Positions 35,163 to 45,160 of a DNA stretch of 56,955 nucleotides are shown here, in pieces; position 1 is the stretch's first letter, and each line of letters starts with the position of its first letter. A model generated the notes under the pieces. It was not told the origin of the DNA and did not search any database. It worked only from the letters and a program-made list of their open reading frames with translations. The DNA is taken from assembly GCA_000482765.1 (NCBI GenBank), contig AXWR01000021.1, forward strand, positions 1 to 56,955. Reading direction: 5' to 3'. Position numbers and translations under genes: made by a program. This DNA is from Meiothermus taiwanensis DSM 14542 (GTDB taxonomy: Bacteria > Deinococcota > Deinococci > Deinococcales > Thermaceae).

Positions 35163-37541
35163 CTACCCTGAACGCTCCATGAACGCCTGTAAGAGCTCGC
35201 GTTGTTGCTGGGCTAGGTCGAGGTAACCAGCCCTCTCGGCCACTGCGATGGCCTCCTGCCAGGCCTCGGGGTCGCCCTCGAGCTCGGCCAGGTTGCCCAG
35301 GGCCATCACCAGGATCTGCAACTCCCCTCCCTGGCGGGCCGTCTGGATGGCCTGGTGGTAGTAAGCCCGGGCCTCTTTGGCAGCCTGCTTCAGATGGTAG
35401 ATGGCCCCGATGTTGTTCTGCGCCAGGGCCACCTGGCGTAGGTTTCCCGCCTCCAGCGCCTGCCGCTCGGCCTGTTGGTAGCTGGCCAGGGCCTCCTCCA
35501 GCCGACCGCTGCGCTCGTACTCCTTACCCAGGTTGATCAGGGTCTGGGCTTGCAGGCGGGGGTTATCTCTAACTAAGTCCATCACCTCTTTGAAGACCTG
35601 CTCGACATCCTCGTTTAGGCGGGCACGGGCAACGGCCACGTTGCTCAAAGCGGCAACCCGTCGGGCCTCCTCCCCCAGCCCCAGCCAGAGCGCAGCCGCC
35701 CGGCGAAAGGCCGCGGCGGCCTCTGGGAAATTACCCTTGGCCAGGTGGATCAGCCCCAGGGTGTTCTGGGCCTCGGCCCGGGCCTCCATCCCCCCGCTCA
35801 GGGCTTTTTCGGCACAGCGCAGGGCCTCGTCGGCCTGGCCCAGGCGGTAGTAGAGGGCGGCCCGGAGGGCCAGATGCTCGGGGGTATCGGGCAGCAGACG
35901 CATCGCTTCCAGGGCCTCTTTGTACATCCCTGCCCGTTCAAAAGCACGGGCACGCAGCAGCCAGACCTCTGGATGGCTGGGGGCTTCCACCAGCACCTCG
36001 GCCGCGCGCCGGGGAAAGCCGCGCTGGATAAGCTCTTCTGCCCAGGTGATATAGGCCCGTTGCACCTGGGGCAGATCGGCCTCCTCAATCAAGGCCGCGG
36101 CCCGGCGGTAGAGGGGCAGGGCCTGCTGGGGTTTGAGCCGGCGGGCCAGGGCCAGGCTGAGCTGGGCCTCGAGGGTGGGGCGCTCGGAAATGTAACGCCG
36201 GGCCGCCTCGCGCCCAAACACAGCCCCGCTAAGGTCAATCAGACCAACCGAGAGGAGGGTGTCCACGGCCTGGGCCATCTCGCTGGCGCTCAGATTGAGT
36301 GCCTGCCGCACCAGAAAGAGATCCGGGGTTTCCAGCAAGGCCAGGCCCATATAGACCTGGCGAGCCTGCTCGCTCAAGCCCAGGAGGCGGGCTTCCAGTG
36401 CAGTCTGGATGGGTTCTCCCCGCAGCCAGGCCCCCACCAGGGCCGGGATGCCCCCGGTGGCCTCGAGGGCACCAGGGAGGCCGGCCAGTTCCTCAGCGGT
36501 GAGCGGTTCTAGCTCTACCAGCTTATCTACAGCGAAAGGCGGCATCTCCCGGCCCGCAATCACCACCCGTATGGGGGGACGCAGGCCGCGCAAACGGGTC
36601 AAAACCCGCTGGCTCTCGCTATCCATCTGCTCCCAGTCGTCGAGCAAAAGGTTTTCACGCAGCTGTACCGCCCGCCGCAGCAAAGCCTCCTCACCGCCCT
36701 GTAGGTTTTCCAGCAGGGGCTCGAGGGTGGCATAGGGCAGCCCAGAGCGGGCCGGCAGGTAAAGCCAGCCCGTGCGCGCCGCCAACTCGTGCAACAGGGT
36801 GGTTTTGCCCAGCCCGGCCCCACCCCGCACCCAGGCCCAGGCCCCCTCCTCCAGGGCCAGCAAGGCCGCCAGCTCGCGCTCCCGCCCCACCAACTCCTGG
36901 CGCAGGCGGCCCCGCGCAGCCTGGCTCGAGCCCCCCAGGGTAATCCCCAGCTCCCTGGCCTCGCGCTCGAGGGTCTCGGCCAGGGGGTGCTCGCCCGCCA
37001 GGAGCAGGCGGTAGACCCTGGGCAGCTCCTCGGGTTCTAAGGGCGGCGCGCCGGCCACCCGGTAGGCCTGCTCAGCATAGCCCGCGGCCTCGGCAAAGTT
37101 GGCCTGGGTAGCCGCTTTTTCAGCCAGCACCAAGCAGGCCTGGCGCACCTCACGGGCCAGGCGCTCGCGCACCTCGTAGACCCACTCCTCGAGCTCGCTC
37201 CCCACCTCGCCCGATCTCAACCCCTCGGCAAAGGGCCCCTTGTACAGGGCAATGCCCTCCTCCCAGCGCCCCGCCCGCAGCGCGTCCTGCAAGGCCAGGG
37301 CATCGCACTCGAGATCCACCCAGGCCCGGCTCTCATCGCTGTAGGCCACCCCCAGCTTGCGCAGCTTGGCCAGCGCCACCGCCAGCGAGTTCAGGGGGTC
37401 GGCGGCCTCCGGCCAGAACAGCTCGGCCAGAAACCGCCGGGGCTTGGGGCCTTCCAAAGCCAGGTAGGCCAGCAGCAGCAGGGGCTTCTCACGCCCAAAG
37501 TTGCTCCCGGCCAGCCGCAACCCCCCCAGTGTGTGCAGCAT
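35163..37541 (-). CDS. SARP/BTAD-type transcription regulator with ATPase and TPR repeats
   Basis: 792 residues. Order: N-terminal winged-helix of the SARP kind (about 1-70; REKPLLLLAYLALEGPKP, LNSLAVALAKLRKLG), a BTAD helical domain (about 95-210), an AAA/STAND-type ATPase (about 240-450; Walker A RGGAGLGKTTLLHEL, Walker B NLLLDDWEQMD), and C-terminal TPR repeats (about 520-780). Such proteins are large switches that bind DNA when an input meets the TPR or ATPase part. A TACACT box lies six bases before the ATG at 37541. It is downstream of, and in line with, the large GAF/HD-GYP gene. Target genes are unknown. Confidence 0.88.
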   Translation of the reverse strand: MLHTLGGLRLAGSNFGREKPLLLLAYLALEGPKPRRFLAELFWPEAADPLNSLAVALAKLRKLGVAYSDESRAWVDLECDALALQDALRAGRWEEGIALYKGPFAEGLRSGEVGSELEEWVYEVRERLAREVRQACLVLAEKAATQANFAEAAGYAEQAYRVAGAPPLEPEELPRVYRLLLAGEHPLAETLEREARELGITLGGSSQAARGRLRQELVGRERELAALLALEEGAWAWVRGGAGLGKTTLLHELAARTGWLYLPARSGLPYATLEPLLENLQGGEEALLRRAVQLRENLLLDDWEQMDSESQRVLTRLRGLRPPIRVVIAGREMPPFAVDKLVELEPLTAEELAGLPGALEATGGIPALVGAWLRGEPIQTALEARLLGLSEQARQVYMGLALLETPDLFLVRQALNLSASEMAQAVDTLLSVGLIDLSGAVFGREAARRYISERPTLEAQLSLALARRLKPQQALPLYRRAAALIEEADLPQVQRAYITWAEELIQRGFPRRAAEVLVEAPSHPEVWLLRARAFERAGMYKEALEAMRLLPDTPEHLALRAALYYRLGQADEALRCAEKALSGGMEARAEAQNTLGLIHLAKGNFPEAAAAFRRAAALWLGLGEEARRVAALSNVAVARARLNEDVEQVFKEVMDLVRDNPRLQAQTLINLGKEYERSGRLEEALASYQQAERQALEAGNLRQVALAQNNIGAIYHLKQAAKEARAYYHQAIQTARQGGELQILVMALGNLAELEGDPEAWQEAIAVAERAGYLDLAQQQRELLQAFMERSG

Positions 37542-37547
37542 AGCTAT

Positions 37548-37553
37548 AGTGTA
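37548..37553 (-). promoter_or_regulatory. -10 box of the SARP-type gene, leaderless type
   Basis: TACACT on the minus strand, exactly six bases before the ATG at 37541. Confidence 0.5.
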
Positions 37554-37611
37554 CGGAACCGCAGCGCTACATGCGCCGTTACCTTTGACCTTTGAAACCC
37601 CCGCCGCGGCC

Positions 37612-40600
37612 CTAGGCCCTTCCCAACCGCCGGAGGAAGATCCGGCACAGGTTTGGATCGAAGTGCCGCCCGGCCTGGGCTGCAATATCGGCCAGGGCCT
37701 CTTCGGGGCTCCAGGCCCGCTTGTAGGGTCGCTGAGAAGTAAGCGCGTCGTACACGTCGGCCAGGGCGAAGATACGGGCCAGCAAGGGGATGGCCTCCCC
37801 GGCCAGTCCGTCGGGATAGCCTGAACCATCCCAGCGCTCGTGGTGGTGGCGAATGACCGCTAGGGTGGCCGGGGGTAGGAAGCCCATGCGCCGGGCCATC
37901 TGCTCACCCAGAACGGTGTGGGTCTTCATCTGCTCCCACTCCTCGGGTTCGAGCTTTCCTGGCTTCTTGAGGATTCCATCGGGGATGGCCAGCTTGCCCA
38001 GGTCGTGCAGATAAGCCCCCCAGCGCAGATGCGTGAGGGTTGGCTCGCTCAGGCCCATCCCCTCGGCCAGCTCCAGGGCCAGCCGCGTTACCCGCTCGGT
38101 GTGCCCAGCGGTCTCGAGGTCGCGGTACTCCAGCGCCAGACCCAGGGCCTTAAGGGCCTCTTCACGGGTGGTGCGGAGCTGTTGCAGGTTTTCCGCTTTT
38201 TCCAGGGCGTTGGCCAGCCGGCGGGCCGCGAAATTGAGCAAGGGCAGCGGATCCTCGAGGTAGGCCGTACGGAAATCCAGCAGGCTCAACACCCCCACCG
38301 TCCGCTCGGAAAAACGCACCGGTGCATAAGCAGCGCACTTGAGCCCCATCGCCACCGAAGCAGCCAGGGCCAGGGGGTGATCCGGATAGTGCGGAACGTA
38401 CAGGGCTTCCCCGGTTAGCAGCACCCGGCCCCGCAGTCCGTGGCCGGGGGGGTATGTCTCATGCCAGGCCCGCTGGAGCCAGTCCTCCGAGGGCTCTCCA
38501 GCCACCATCAAAAGCCGCAGGCCTTCCGGGGCAACCTCATGAAAACAGGCCACCTGGAAGCCGCTGATGCGGTACAGGGCTTCCAGGGCCTCCTCCAGGA
38601 TCTCTTTGGGGGCCTCCAATCCCTCCAGCCGGGCCGAGAGCTCGGCCAGAACCCGGAAGCGTCGGGCCTCCATCTGGGCCTGGTGCAGCGCGTCCAGGCG
38701 GGCCATGGCCGCCCCGGTGGCCTCGGCCAGGGCCACCAGAAAGTGGCGATCCTCGGGGAACAACACGCCGCCTTGCTCAGCGGTATCGGCGGATAGCACC
38801 CCCAGAATTCGCCCCTGCGCATCGCGCAGCGGAACCCCCAGGTAGGCCGCCCGGCTGGGCTTTCCAGAAAAGAAAATGGCCTGGGATGTTTGCGAGGCGT
38901 CCTCGAAGTAAAGGGGCTTCTCCTCTTCAAACACCCGCCAGGACAAGCCCATTCCCCGTTCCATCCGCCGTCCCCGCGCGACCTCGGCCAGGTAGCCCGC
39001 CGCCGCCACCACTTCCAGATAGTCCCCGTTCTCACGGTACAGCGAGAGCAGGGCGGTGGTGGCCCGGGTCTCCCGCAGCACGGCCTCCACAGCGATCTGA
39101 ATCACCTCCTGGCTGTTCTGGGCCGGGCGCAGCAGGCTGTGCACCCGGGCGGTGGCCTCGAGGCGGGCGCGGTTCTCCTGTTGCCCCAGCTCCAGCGCAG
39201 CCCGCTGGGCGTAGGCCAGTACAATTTCCCGTCGCAGGTCGCGTTCGTCCTCGGGTAGCGGGGCGTCGTGCATGGCCACCAGGATGCCCAGCACCCGCCC
39301 GCCCTCACCGCGCAGAGGAACCCCAAGGTAGGCCTCCGCCCCCATTTCGGCAGCCAGCCGATCCTCCGGAAAACAGGCCGTGACCCCCCGCGGGTACTCA
39401 CAGAAATTGCCAGCAAAAACATCGGCGCATGGGGTGCCTGGCAGGTCGTACTCAAAGGAGGCCCCGCCATAGACCGCTACCGCCAGGGCCCGCTCGGGCG
39501 TGATCAGTCGGTCGATAAAAGCCCAGCGCACCCCCAGGCTCTCCCCCAGGGCCCGCACCAGCGCCTCGAGGTCGCCCGGGGGCACCTGGGCCAGCCGCTC
39601 CAGCGCCCGGCGCACCCGCTGCTCGGCCACAGCCAGCCGGTGCCGCTCCAGTCCCCCCGCCAGCATCCCGGCCAGGCGCTCGAGCAGCGTTACTTCGAAG
39701 CTTGCAAAAAACTTACCCCGGCTGCCCGGCTCGGCGTAGGCCACCCCAAAATTGCCCACCGCTACACCCAGAACGCTCTGCACGCCATATAGCCTGAGGC
39801 CCGAAGCCTCCACCGGGGCGGGCTCCACTGGCGGCGAGGCCACATCCTCTATCACCAGGGGCCTCTGTTGCCGGTAGATCCAGCCTGTCCAGCCCCCAGC
39901 CTCCGGGTCAAGGCGGGCTTCAAAAAAGGAGGCCGCTTCGGCGCCCACCCCGGCCACCCCCAGCAACCGCCAGGGCCGCCGCCCCTCCGGGTGGGCCCAG
40001 ATGGCCGCCCGGCCACCCCCCACCACCTGTGCCATAAGCTGGGCGAAGCCCTGGATTAGGCTCTCAGGGGCCGGTTCTTGTGCAACCAGCAAGGCCCCTT
40101 CCAGCATCAGGCGGGCTTCCAGGTTGTGCTGTGCGCGCTGCAACGCGGTGGCGCCGGCCTGGGCCAGCGCCTCCACCAGCCGGGCCTCCTGCGGGGTGTA
40201 GGGAAGGGTTGAGCGGAAAACTATCAGCACGCCCAGGGCCTCCCCATGGGATCCCGGCAGGGGGGTGACGACCTCGCTGCCGACAAGAGGGGTCGGAAAC
40301 TCCGGGGGGGTGTAGACCCGGGGATCTTTCGTTGTGTCCGCTACCACCTGGGTGCCCTGGCGAAGAGCCGCCCAGGAGAGCCCCTGATCGGGCGGGATTC
40401 GCAGGCCAAGCGACCCAGCCATGGCCCCGCTGGCGGCCGCCACCCGCAGCACACCCTGTTCCAGGAGCAGCACCGCGGCCCACTCCGAAGGCAGCAGCTC
40501 CAGGGCAAGCGCCCCCAGGCGCCGGGCGGCCTCTTCGGGGTTGGCGGCCTCACCCAGGGCCTCGAGCGCCCGCAGCAGCACCTCCTGCTCTCGAGCCCGC

Positions 40601-41571
40601 TGGAACAGGGCCTCGCGGTTTTGCTCGTGCAGCAAGGCCAGCGATAGCTGCGCCGCAAAGGACTGCGCCAGGGGCCTGGCCGCATCGGGATCGCCCAGGC
40701 CGTACAGCCCCACAAACCCCAGTGTGGTGCCATCGGGCTTCAGAGGCAGTATGAGGGCATTCTTGAACGGAGCCAGCGCCAAAAGCCAGCCGGACATCCC
40801 CTGACCGGGAATTTCAGGCAGCAGGGCTGGCTCTCCGCTGCGCCAGGCCTGGTGGTAGAACCCCTCCCCCAGGGGCGCAAGCTGGCCCACCAGGGGCTCG
40901 AGCGCCCCCCCCACCGCCGCCACCAGGCGGTGTCCTTCCTTTTCCACCAGAGAAACCGCTACCGCCTGCGCCTTGAGGAGCCCCTGGGCCGCCTCGGCCC
41001 CAATCCGGGCCACCTCGAGCAGGCTTTTTTCCTCCAGCATAGCCCGATCCAGTTGGTGCAGGGCCTCAAGCAGCCGCTGCCGGCGGACGAGTTCCTCCTC
41101 TGCGCGGGCCCGCTCGAGCAGCAGTCCAAACAGGGGCAGTACCTCCTCGAGGGCCCGGGCCACCGGGGGTGGCCGCTCGGCAAAGAGCAGGGCCAGCGTC
41201 CCAAGCAACTCCCCACCGCCATGCAGCGGAGCCAGTATCAACCCCTGGTACCCCAGCGCCCCCCAGCCTGCGCTGGCTGGGCCGGTGGCCTCCTCGGGCA
41301 GGCGGTAGACCAGCACATGGCCAGCGGCCAGGGCCTCGGCTTCTTGTGGGGTTAGATGGGCCTCCTCCGGCGGCTCGACCCCCACCGCAGCCAGCAGGCT
41401 CAGCCCGTTTTCACGCAGCCGCAACCAGGCCCCGCAGGCATCCAGGGTCTGAACCAGGGCGCTGAGGCCCCGCCGGGCCAGGGACTGGGGGTCTCCCCCC
41501 GGCCTCAGGGCCTGGCCCAGCGCCCCCAGCAGTCTTTCGAGTATGCCCGAACTCACTGTAGTTTGCTCCAC
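37612..41571 (-). CDS. Multi-GAF HD-GYP protein, probable c-di-GMP phosphodiesterase
   Basis: 1319 residues without membrane segments. It is built of about seven GAF-like domains in a row (roughly 30-160, 185-325, 345-485, 500-650, 665-800, 830-965, 985-1120), joined by helical linkers, and a C-terminal HD-GYP domain (about 1135-1315). The catalytic motifs are intact: HDLGKLAIPDGIL and RHHHERWDGSGYPDGL, with DVYDALTSQRPYK downstream. It should cleave c-di-GMP, controlled by ligands or redox state of the GAFs. The fifth GAF has extra cysteines (PCADVFAGNFCEYPRGVTAC). The start is GTG 41571, or GTG 41556, which has the better ribosome binding site (GGAG). Confidence 0.9.
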   Translation of the reverse strand: MEQTTVSSGILERLLGALGQALRPGGDPQSLARRGLSALVQTLDACGAWLRLRENGLSLLAAVGVEPPEEAHLTPQEAEALAAGHVLVYRLPEEATGPASAGWGALGYQGLILAPLHGGGELLGTLALLFAERPPPVARALEEVLPLFGLLLERARAEEELVRRQRLLEALHQLDRAMLEEKSLLEVARIGAEAAQGLLKAQAVAVSLVEKEGHRLVAAVGGALEPLVGQLAPLGEGFYHQAWRSGEPALLPEIPGQGMSGWLLALAPFKNALILPLKPDGTTLGFVGLYGLGDPDAARPLAQSFAAQLSLALLHEQNREALFQRAREQEVLLRALEALGEAANPEEAARRLGALALELLPSEWAAVLLLEQGVLRVAAASGAMAGSLGLRIPPDQGLSWAALRQGTQVVADTTKDPRVYTPPEFPTPLVGSEVVTPLPGSHGEALGVLIVFRSTLPYTPQEARLVEALAQAGATALQRAQHNLEARLMLEGALLVAQEPAPESLIQGFAQLMAQVVGGGRAAIWAHPEGRRPWRLLGVAGVGAEAASFFEARLDPEAGGWTGWIYRQQRPLVIEDVASPPVEPAPVEASGLRLYGVQSVLGVAVGNFGVAYAEPGSRGKFFASFEVTLLERLAGMLAGGLERHRLAVAEQRVRRALERLAQVPPGDLEALVRALGESLGVRWAFIDRLITPERALAVAVYGGASFEYDLPGTPCADVFAGNFCEYPRGVTACFPEDRLAAEMGAEAYLGVPLRGEGGRVLGILVAMHDAPLPEDERDLRREIVLAYAQRAALELGQQENRARLEATARVHSLLRPAQNSQEVIQIAVEAVLRETRATTALLSLYRENGDYLEVVAAAGYLAEVARGRRMERGMGLSWRVFEEEKPLYFEDASQTSQAIFFSGKPSRAAYLGVPLRDAQGRILGVLSADTAEQGGVLFPEDRHFLVALAEATGAAMARLDALHQAQMEARRFRVLAELSARLEGLEAPKEILEEALEALYRISGFQVACFHEVAPEGLRLLMVAGEPSEDWLQRAWHETYPPGHGLRGRVLLTGEALYVPHYPDHPLALAASVAMGLKCAAYAPVRFSERTVGVLSLLDFRTAYLEDPLPLLNFAARRLANALEKAENLQQLRTTREEALKALGLALEYRDLETAGHTERVTRLALELAEGMGLSEPTLTHLRWGAYLHDLGKLAIPDGILKKPGKLEPEEWEQMKTHTVLGEQMARRMGFLPPATLAVIRHHHERWDGSGYPDGLAGEAIPLLARIFALADVYDALTSQRPYKRAWSPEEALADIAAQAGRHFDPNLCRIFLRRLGRA

Positions 41572-41728
41572 GAAATACCGGAACCGATTCGAGTTGCTGC
41601 TACCTCATGAAAAACTATAGCTGGCTGAATGTTGAGCCGATGGTGATTTGCACCAGCCTTACCTTAATGGTGGATTCAGCACAAAATCATCCAGGCGGCT
41701 GGCGCAAACCACACCTGGGCCTGGAAAG

Positions 41729-42898
41729 CTATACGCCGGCCGCTTCCCCTGGGTACCCTTGCAGGGCCCGCGCCAATCGGTGCACCCCCTCGACCAGCTC
41801 GGGGGGTTCGTAGTAAGCAAAACAGAGCCTGAGCGCATGGGCCAGGCGGCCCTGGCTGGAGAAGCGGTGGCCGGGTTGAAAGCGCACCCCGGTCTGCAGG
41901 GCCCGTTCCAGCAAAGCCTGGCTGTTGATGGCGGGGTCTAGCTCGAGCCAGACAAAATAGCCCCCCTCCGGCCGGTAGCGGGGCCGGAGGCCGTTTTGGG
42001 ACAGGGCCTCCAGCAGCACCTCCAGGCGACCCCGGTAGGTGTGGCGAAGCTTTTGCAGGTACCGTTCCTGCCAGCCCAGCTCCAGGGCGCTGCGCACGAT
42101 GCTCGAGGTAAAGGGGTTGAGCCCGCCCCCGCTTACTACCATGCCGTTCTGGGTGAGCTTTTGCAGCAGCCGGGGCGCGGCCTGAATCCAGCCCAGGCGT
42201 AAACCCGGGGCCAGGATTTTGGAGAATGAGCCCAGGCTGAGCACCAACCCGGTGTCCAGGTAGCGGGCCAGGGAGGGGGGCGGGGCCGCCTGGTAGCCCA
42301 GGAGTTGGTAGACCTCGTCGGCCACGATCAGGAAGCCGTGTTGCTGGCTCAGCTCCACCAGCCGCTCCCGCCGATGCTGGCTCAGGGTCGTTCCGGTGGG
42401 GTTCTGGAAGGTGGGGATGGTGTAGAGCAGCGCCGCCCGGTGCTGGCGCAGGGCGGCCTCCAGCGCCTCCACGTCCAGGCCCTGCTCGTCGGTGGGGATG
42501 GGAACCACCTGCAAGTGGTGATCCCGGAAGATACCCAGCGACAGAAAGTAGGTGGGCTCCTCGACCAAAACCACCTGGCCGGGCTGGGTGAAGGTGGTGC
42601 AGACCAGATCCAGGGCTTGCGATACCCCGGCGGTGACCAGCAGGGTCTCGGGTTTTACGGCAAAACCGTAGTGCTGGCCCAGAAAGCGGGCCAGATCGGC
42701 CCGGAAGCGCGCGTCCCCCAGCTCCGCGCCGTACTGCAAAATCGAGGGATCGCCCTGGGACAGGCGGTGCTGCGCTGCCTGGCGGAGTTCCTCGAGCGGG
42801 AGGAGTTCCAGGCTGGGATGCCCCACCCCCAGGTCGATCACCCCTTCCGGGATGCGGGTCTGGGTCACGTCGAGCATAGGCTTGGGTGCTTCTGGCAT
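41729..42898 (-). CDS. PLP-dependent class I/II aminotransferase
   Basis: 389 residues. Fold-type I aminotransferase related to the LysN/AraT/KAT II group: VIDLGVGHPSLELLP at the N-terminus, QYGAELGDARFRADLARFL, TYFLSLGIFRDHHLQVVPIP, the substrate-binding FQNPTGTTLS, the PLP aspartate in IVADEVYQLLGY, and the Schiff-base lysine in LGSFSKILAPGLRLGW. It probably removes or transfers the amino group of the compound imported and processed by the rest of the operon. It is the last gene, seven bases after the ATPase gene. Confidence 0.9.
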   Translation of the reverse strand: MPEAPKPMLDVTQTRIPEGVIDLGVGHPSLELLPLEELRQAAQHRLSQGDPSILQYGAELGDARFRADLARFLGQHYGFAVKPETLLVTAGVSQALDLVCTTFTQPGQVVLVEEPTYFLSLGIFRDHHLQVVPIPTDEQGLDVEALEAALRQHRAALLYTIPTFQNPTGTTLSQHRRERLVELSQQHGFLIVADEVYQLLGYQAAPPPSLARYLDTGLVLSLGSFSKILAPGLRLGWIQAAPRLLQKLTQNGMVVSGGGLNPFTSSIVRSALELGWQERYLQKLRHTYRGRLEVLLEALSQNGLRPRYRPEGGYFVWLELDPAINSQALLERALQTGVRFQPGHRFSSQGRLAHALRLCFAYYEPPELVEGVHRLARALQGYPGEAAGV

Positions 42899-42905
42899 AG
42901 GCTTT

Positions 42906-43643
42906 TTAGTGGTGCAAGACCCGCTGCAAAAAGCTGCGGGTGCGCTCGTGGGCGGGGTTCTGGAAGATCACCTCGGGCGGGGCCTGCTCGAGGATCTGTC
43001 CCTGGTCCATCACCACCACCCGATCGGCCACCTCCTTGGCGAAGCCCATCTCGTGGGTGACCACCAGCATGGTCATGCCGCCCCGGGCTAGGTCGCGCAT
43101 CACGTCCAGCACCTCCCCCACCATCTCGGGGTCCAGCGCGCTGGTGGGCTCGTCGAAGAGCATGATCTTGGGCTCCATGGCCAGGGCCCGGGCGATGGCC
43201 ACCCGCTGCTGCTGCCCACCGGAGAGCTGCCCGGGGTGTTTGTGGGCCTGGTCGGCGATGCCCACCCGCTCCAGCAGCTCTACCGCCTTCTGCTCAGCCT
43301 TGGCCCGGGGCCAGCCGCGCACCTTCTGCGGGGCCAGGGCCACGTTTTGCAGCACGGTCATGTGGGGAAAGAGGTTGAACTGCTGGAAGACCATCCCCAC
43401 CTCGCGCCGCACCGCCTCCAGATTTTTGGCCGAGCTCAGGGGGATGCCGTCCACGATCACCTCGCCCTGCTGGAAGTCCTCCAGCCGGTTGATGCAGCGG
43501 ATCAGGGTGGACTTGCCCGAGCCGGAGGGCCCCACGATCACCAACTTCTCCCCGGCGGCGACCTCGAGGTTCACCTCCCGCAGCACCTGTAGCCTGCCGA
43601 ACCATTTGTTGAGGCCCCGGATCTGGATGATGGCCTCGCTCAT
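42906..43643 (-). CDS. Polar amino acid ABC transporter ATPase (GlnQ/HisP type)
   Basis: 245 residues, full length for this family. Walker [13 protein letters not shown]-loop [14 protein letters not shown], signature [15 protein letters not shown], Walker [17 protein letters not shown], and H-loop [14 protein letters not shown]. The [12 protein letters not shown] pattern is typical of amino-acid uptake systems. It drives the permease and binding protein encoded at the start of the same operon. Its start overlaps the amidinohydrolase stop by four bases (ATGA), and the aminotransferase follows after seven bases. Confidence 0.94.
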   Translation of the reverse strand: MSEAIIQIRGLNKWFGRLQVLREVNLEVAAGEKLVIVGPSGSGKSTLIRCINRLEDFQQGEVIVDGIPLSSAKNLEAVRREVGMVFQQFNLFPHMTVLQNVALAPQKVRGWPRAKAEQKAVELLERVGIADQAHKHPGQLSGGQQQRVAIARALAMEPKIMLFDEPTSALDPEMVGEVLDVMRDLARGGMTMLVVTHEMGFAKEVADRVVVMDQGQILEQAPPEVIFQNPAHERTRSFLQRVLHH

Positions 43644-44587
43644 CGGCCCTCCTTCTTGCGCAAGGCCAGCAGCGAGATGAGTTCGTAGATTAGGTTGCCC
43701 CCCAGGTAGGCGGTGATCTCCCCAGGGTCGAGGGCCGGCAGCACCTCGACCACGTCGGCGGCCTTGAAGTTCAGACCCTTAAGGCCCCGCACCAATCTCA
43801 GGATCTCCCGGCTGGTGAAGCCGTCCACCTCGGGGGTGCCGGTGCCGGGGGCATAGGCCGGATCCACCGCGTCGATGTCGATGCTGATAAAGCAGGGGGC
43901 CGGGCCCACCCGGCGGTGGATGCGCTCGAGGGTGGCCTCGAGGCCGATCTCCTGCAGCTCGTACATGGTGATGAGTTCGTAGCCCAGGTCGCGGGTGCCC
44001 TGGTAATCCTCGGGGCCGTAATTGGAGCCGCGGATGCCCACCTGAATGGAGCGGTGCGGATCCACCAGGCCCTCCTCCACCGTGCGGCGGAAGGGGGTGC
44101 CGTGGTTGTATTTGCGCCCGAAGTACTGGTCCAGGGTGTCCAGGTGCGCGTCGATGTGCACCAGGGCCAGCGGGCCGTGCACCTTGGCCAGGCCACGCAG
44201 CTCACCCAGGGTGACGGAGTGATCCCCCCCCATGGCGATGGGCGTGACCCCGGCCCGGGCAATCCTCTCGAACTCCGCCTCGATGCGGGCGTAGGTGTCC
44301 TCGATGTAGCCGGGCACCACCGGTACGTCGCCGTAGTCCACCCCGGAAAGGTAGTCGAAGATCTTCACGTCCCAGTAGGGATTCCAGGGCCTGAGCATGA
44401 TCGAGACCCGGCGGATGCCCTCGGGGCCAAAGCGGGCCCCGGGCCGGTGGGTGGTGGCATCGTCCCAGGGGATGCCCAGCACCACAAAATCGACGTTCTC
44501 CAGGGTGCGAAGGTGAGGCAAGCGCATGAAGGTGCGCACCCCGGCAAAGCGGGGGGACTCGAGGGAGTCGGCAGGTTGGTATCTCAC
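43640..44587 (-). CDS. Ureohydrolase (agmatinase/guanidinobutyrase family)
   Basis: 315 residues. Binuclear manganese hydrolase that splits urea from a guanidino compound. All metal motifs are present: [24 protein letters not shown] and [20 protein letters not shown]. The pattern HLDT followed by YNHGTPFRR and VGIRGSNYG is closer to guanidino-acid hydrolases and broad agmatinases than to arginase. The exact substrate cannot be read from the sequence; 4-guanidinobutyrate or agmatine are candidates given the amino-acid transporter and aminotransferase in the operon. The start is GTG 44587 with a GGAGG site five bases before it, preferred over the upstream in-frame start inside the preceding gene. 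Confidence 0.9.
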   Translation of the reverse strand: MRYQPADSLESPRFAGVRTFMRLPHLRTLENVDFVVLGIPWDDATTHRPGARFGPEGIRRVSIMLRPWNPYWDVKIFDYLSGVDYGDVPVVPGYIEDTYARIEAEFERIARAGVTPIAMGGDHSVTLGELRGLAKVHGPLALVHIDAHLDTLDQYFGRKYNHGTPFRRTVEEGLVDPHRSIQVGIRGSNYGPEDYQGTRDLGYELITMYELQEIGLEATLERIHRRVGPAPCFISIDIDAVDPAYAPGTGTPEVDGFTSREILRLVRGLKGLNFKAADVVEVLPALDPGEITAYLGGNLIYELISLLALRKKEGR

Positions 44588-44598
44588 GTTTTCCTCCG

Positions 44599-45159
44599 CT
44601 AAGGGGCCGGGCTTAGCACCCACAGCACCACCGCCCGGCTTTTGCCTGGGTTGCGCCAGGTGTGGGGCTCCTTCCCGGAAAAGGTCAGGCTATCGCCCGG
44701 GTATAAGGTGTAGCAGGTCTCGCCAATGGTGAACTCCAGGCTGCCCTCCAGCACCGTGACCACGTCGGTGTCGCTGGGAAAGCTGTAGGGCTCCTTGCCG
44801 CCATGCCCCCCCGGCTCGATCTCGGTGCGCAGGAGCATCAGCTCCCCACGGAGGCCCCGCGAGAGGATGAAGTCGCGCACCCCCCAGCCACCAAAGTGGG
44901 CGCTGGGGGCCTCTCCAGAGCGCACCAGGTTGGTGCTGGGCGGGTCGAAAAGCGACCCAGGCTGGATGTCCAGCGCCGCGCAGACCTTCAGGAGCGAGGC
45001 CACCGAGGCGGCGGTGGCGTTGCGCTCGAGGCGGCTGATAAAGGATTTGTCCAGCCCGCTGCGCTGGGCCACCTGCTCTAGGGTGAGGCCCTTAGCCAGG
45101 CGGGCCGCCCGCAGCCGCGGGCCGATGGGCACAGAAGGCGGGAGATCGGCGCGGGGCAT
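44599..45159 (-). CDS. XRE-family regulator with cupin domain (PuuR-like)
   Basis: 186 residues. N-terminal helix-turn-helix (about 14-68; GPRLRAARLAKGLTLEQVAQ, RSGLDKSFISRLERNATAAS) and C-terminal cupin (about 105-180; PGGHGGKEPYSFPSD, VVTVLEGSLEFTIGE, LYPGDSLTFSGKEPHTW). This build is used by PuuR-type regulators of polyamine and amino-acid catabolism, in which the cupin senses the substrate. It sits inside the operon it probably controls, between permease and hydrolase genes (1 and 11 base gaps). A palindrome GCAATA-TT-TATTGC over the operon promoter is its likely operator. Confidence 0.9.
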   Translation of the reverse strand: MPRADLPPSVPIGPRLRAARLAKGLTLEQVAQRSGLDKSFISRLERNATAASVASLLKVCAALDIQPGSLFDPPSTNLVRSGEAPSAHFGGWGVRDFILSRGLRGELMLLRTEIEPGGHGGKEPYSFPSDTDVVTVLEGSLEFTIGETCYTLYPGDSLTFSGKEPHTWRNPGKSRAVVLWVLSPAP

Positions 45160-45160
45160 C

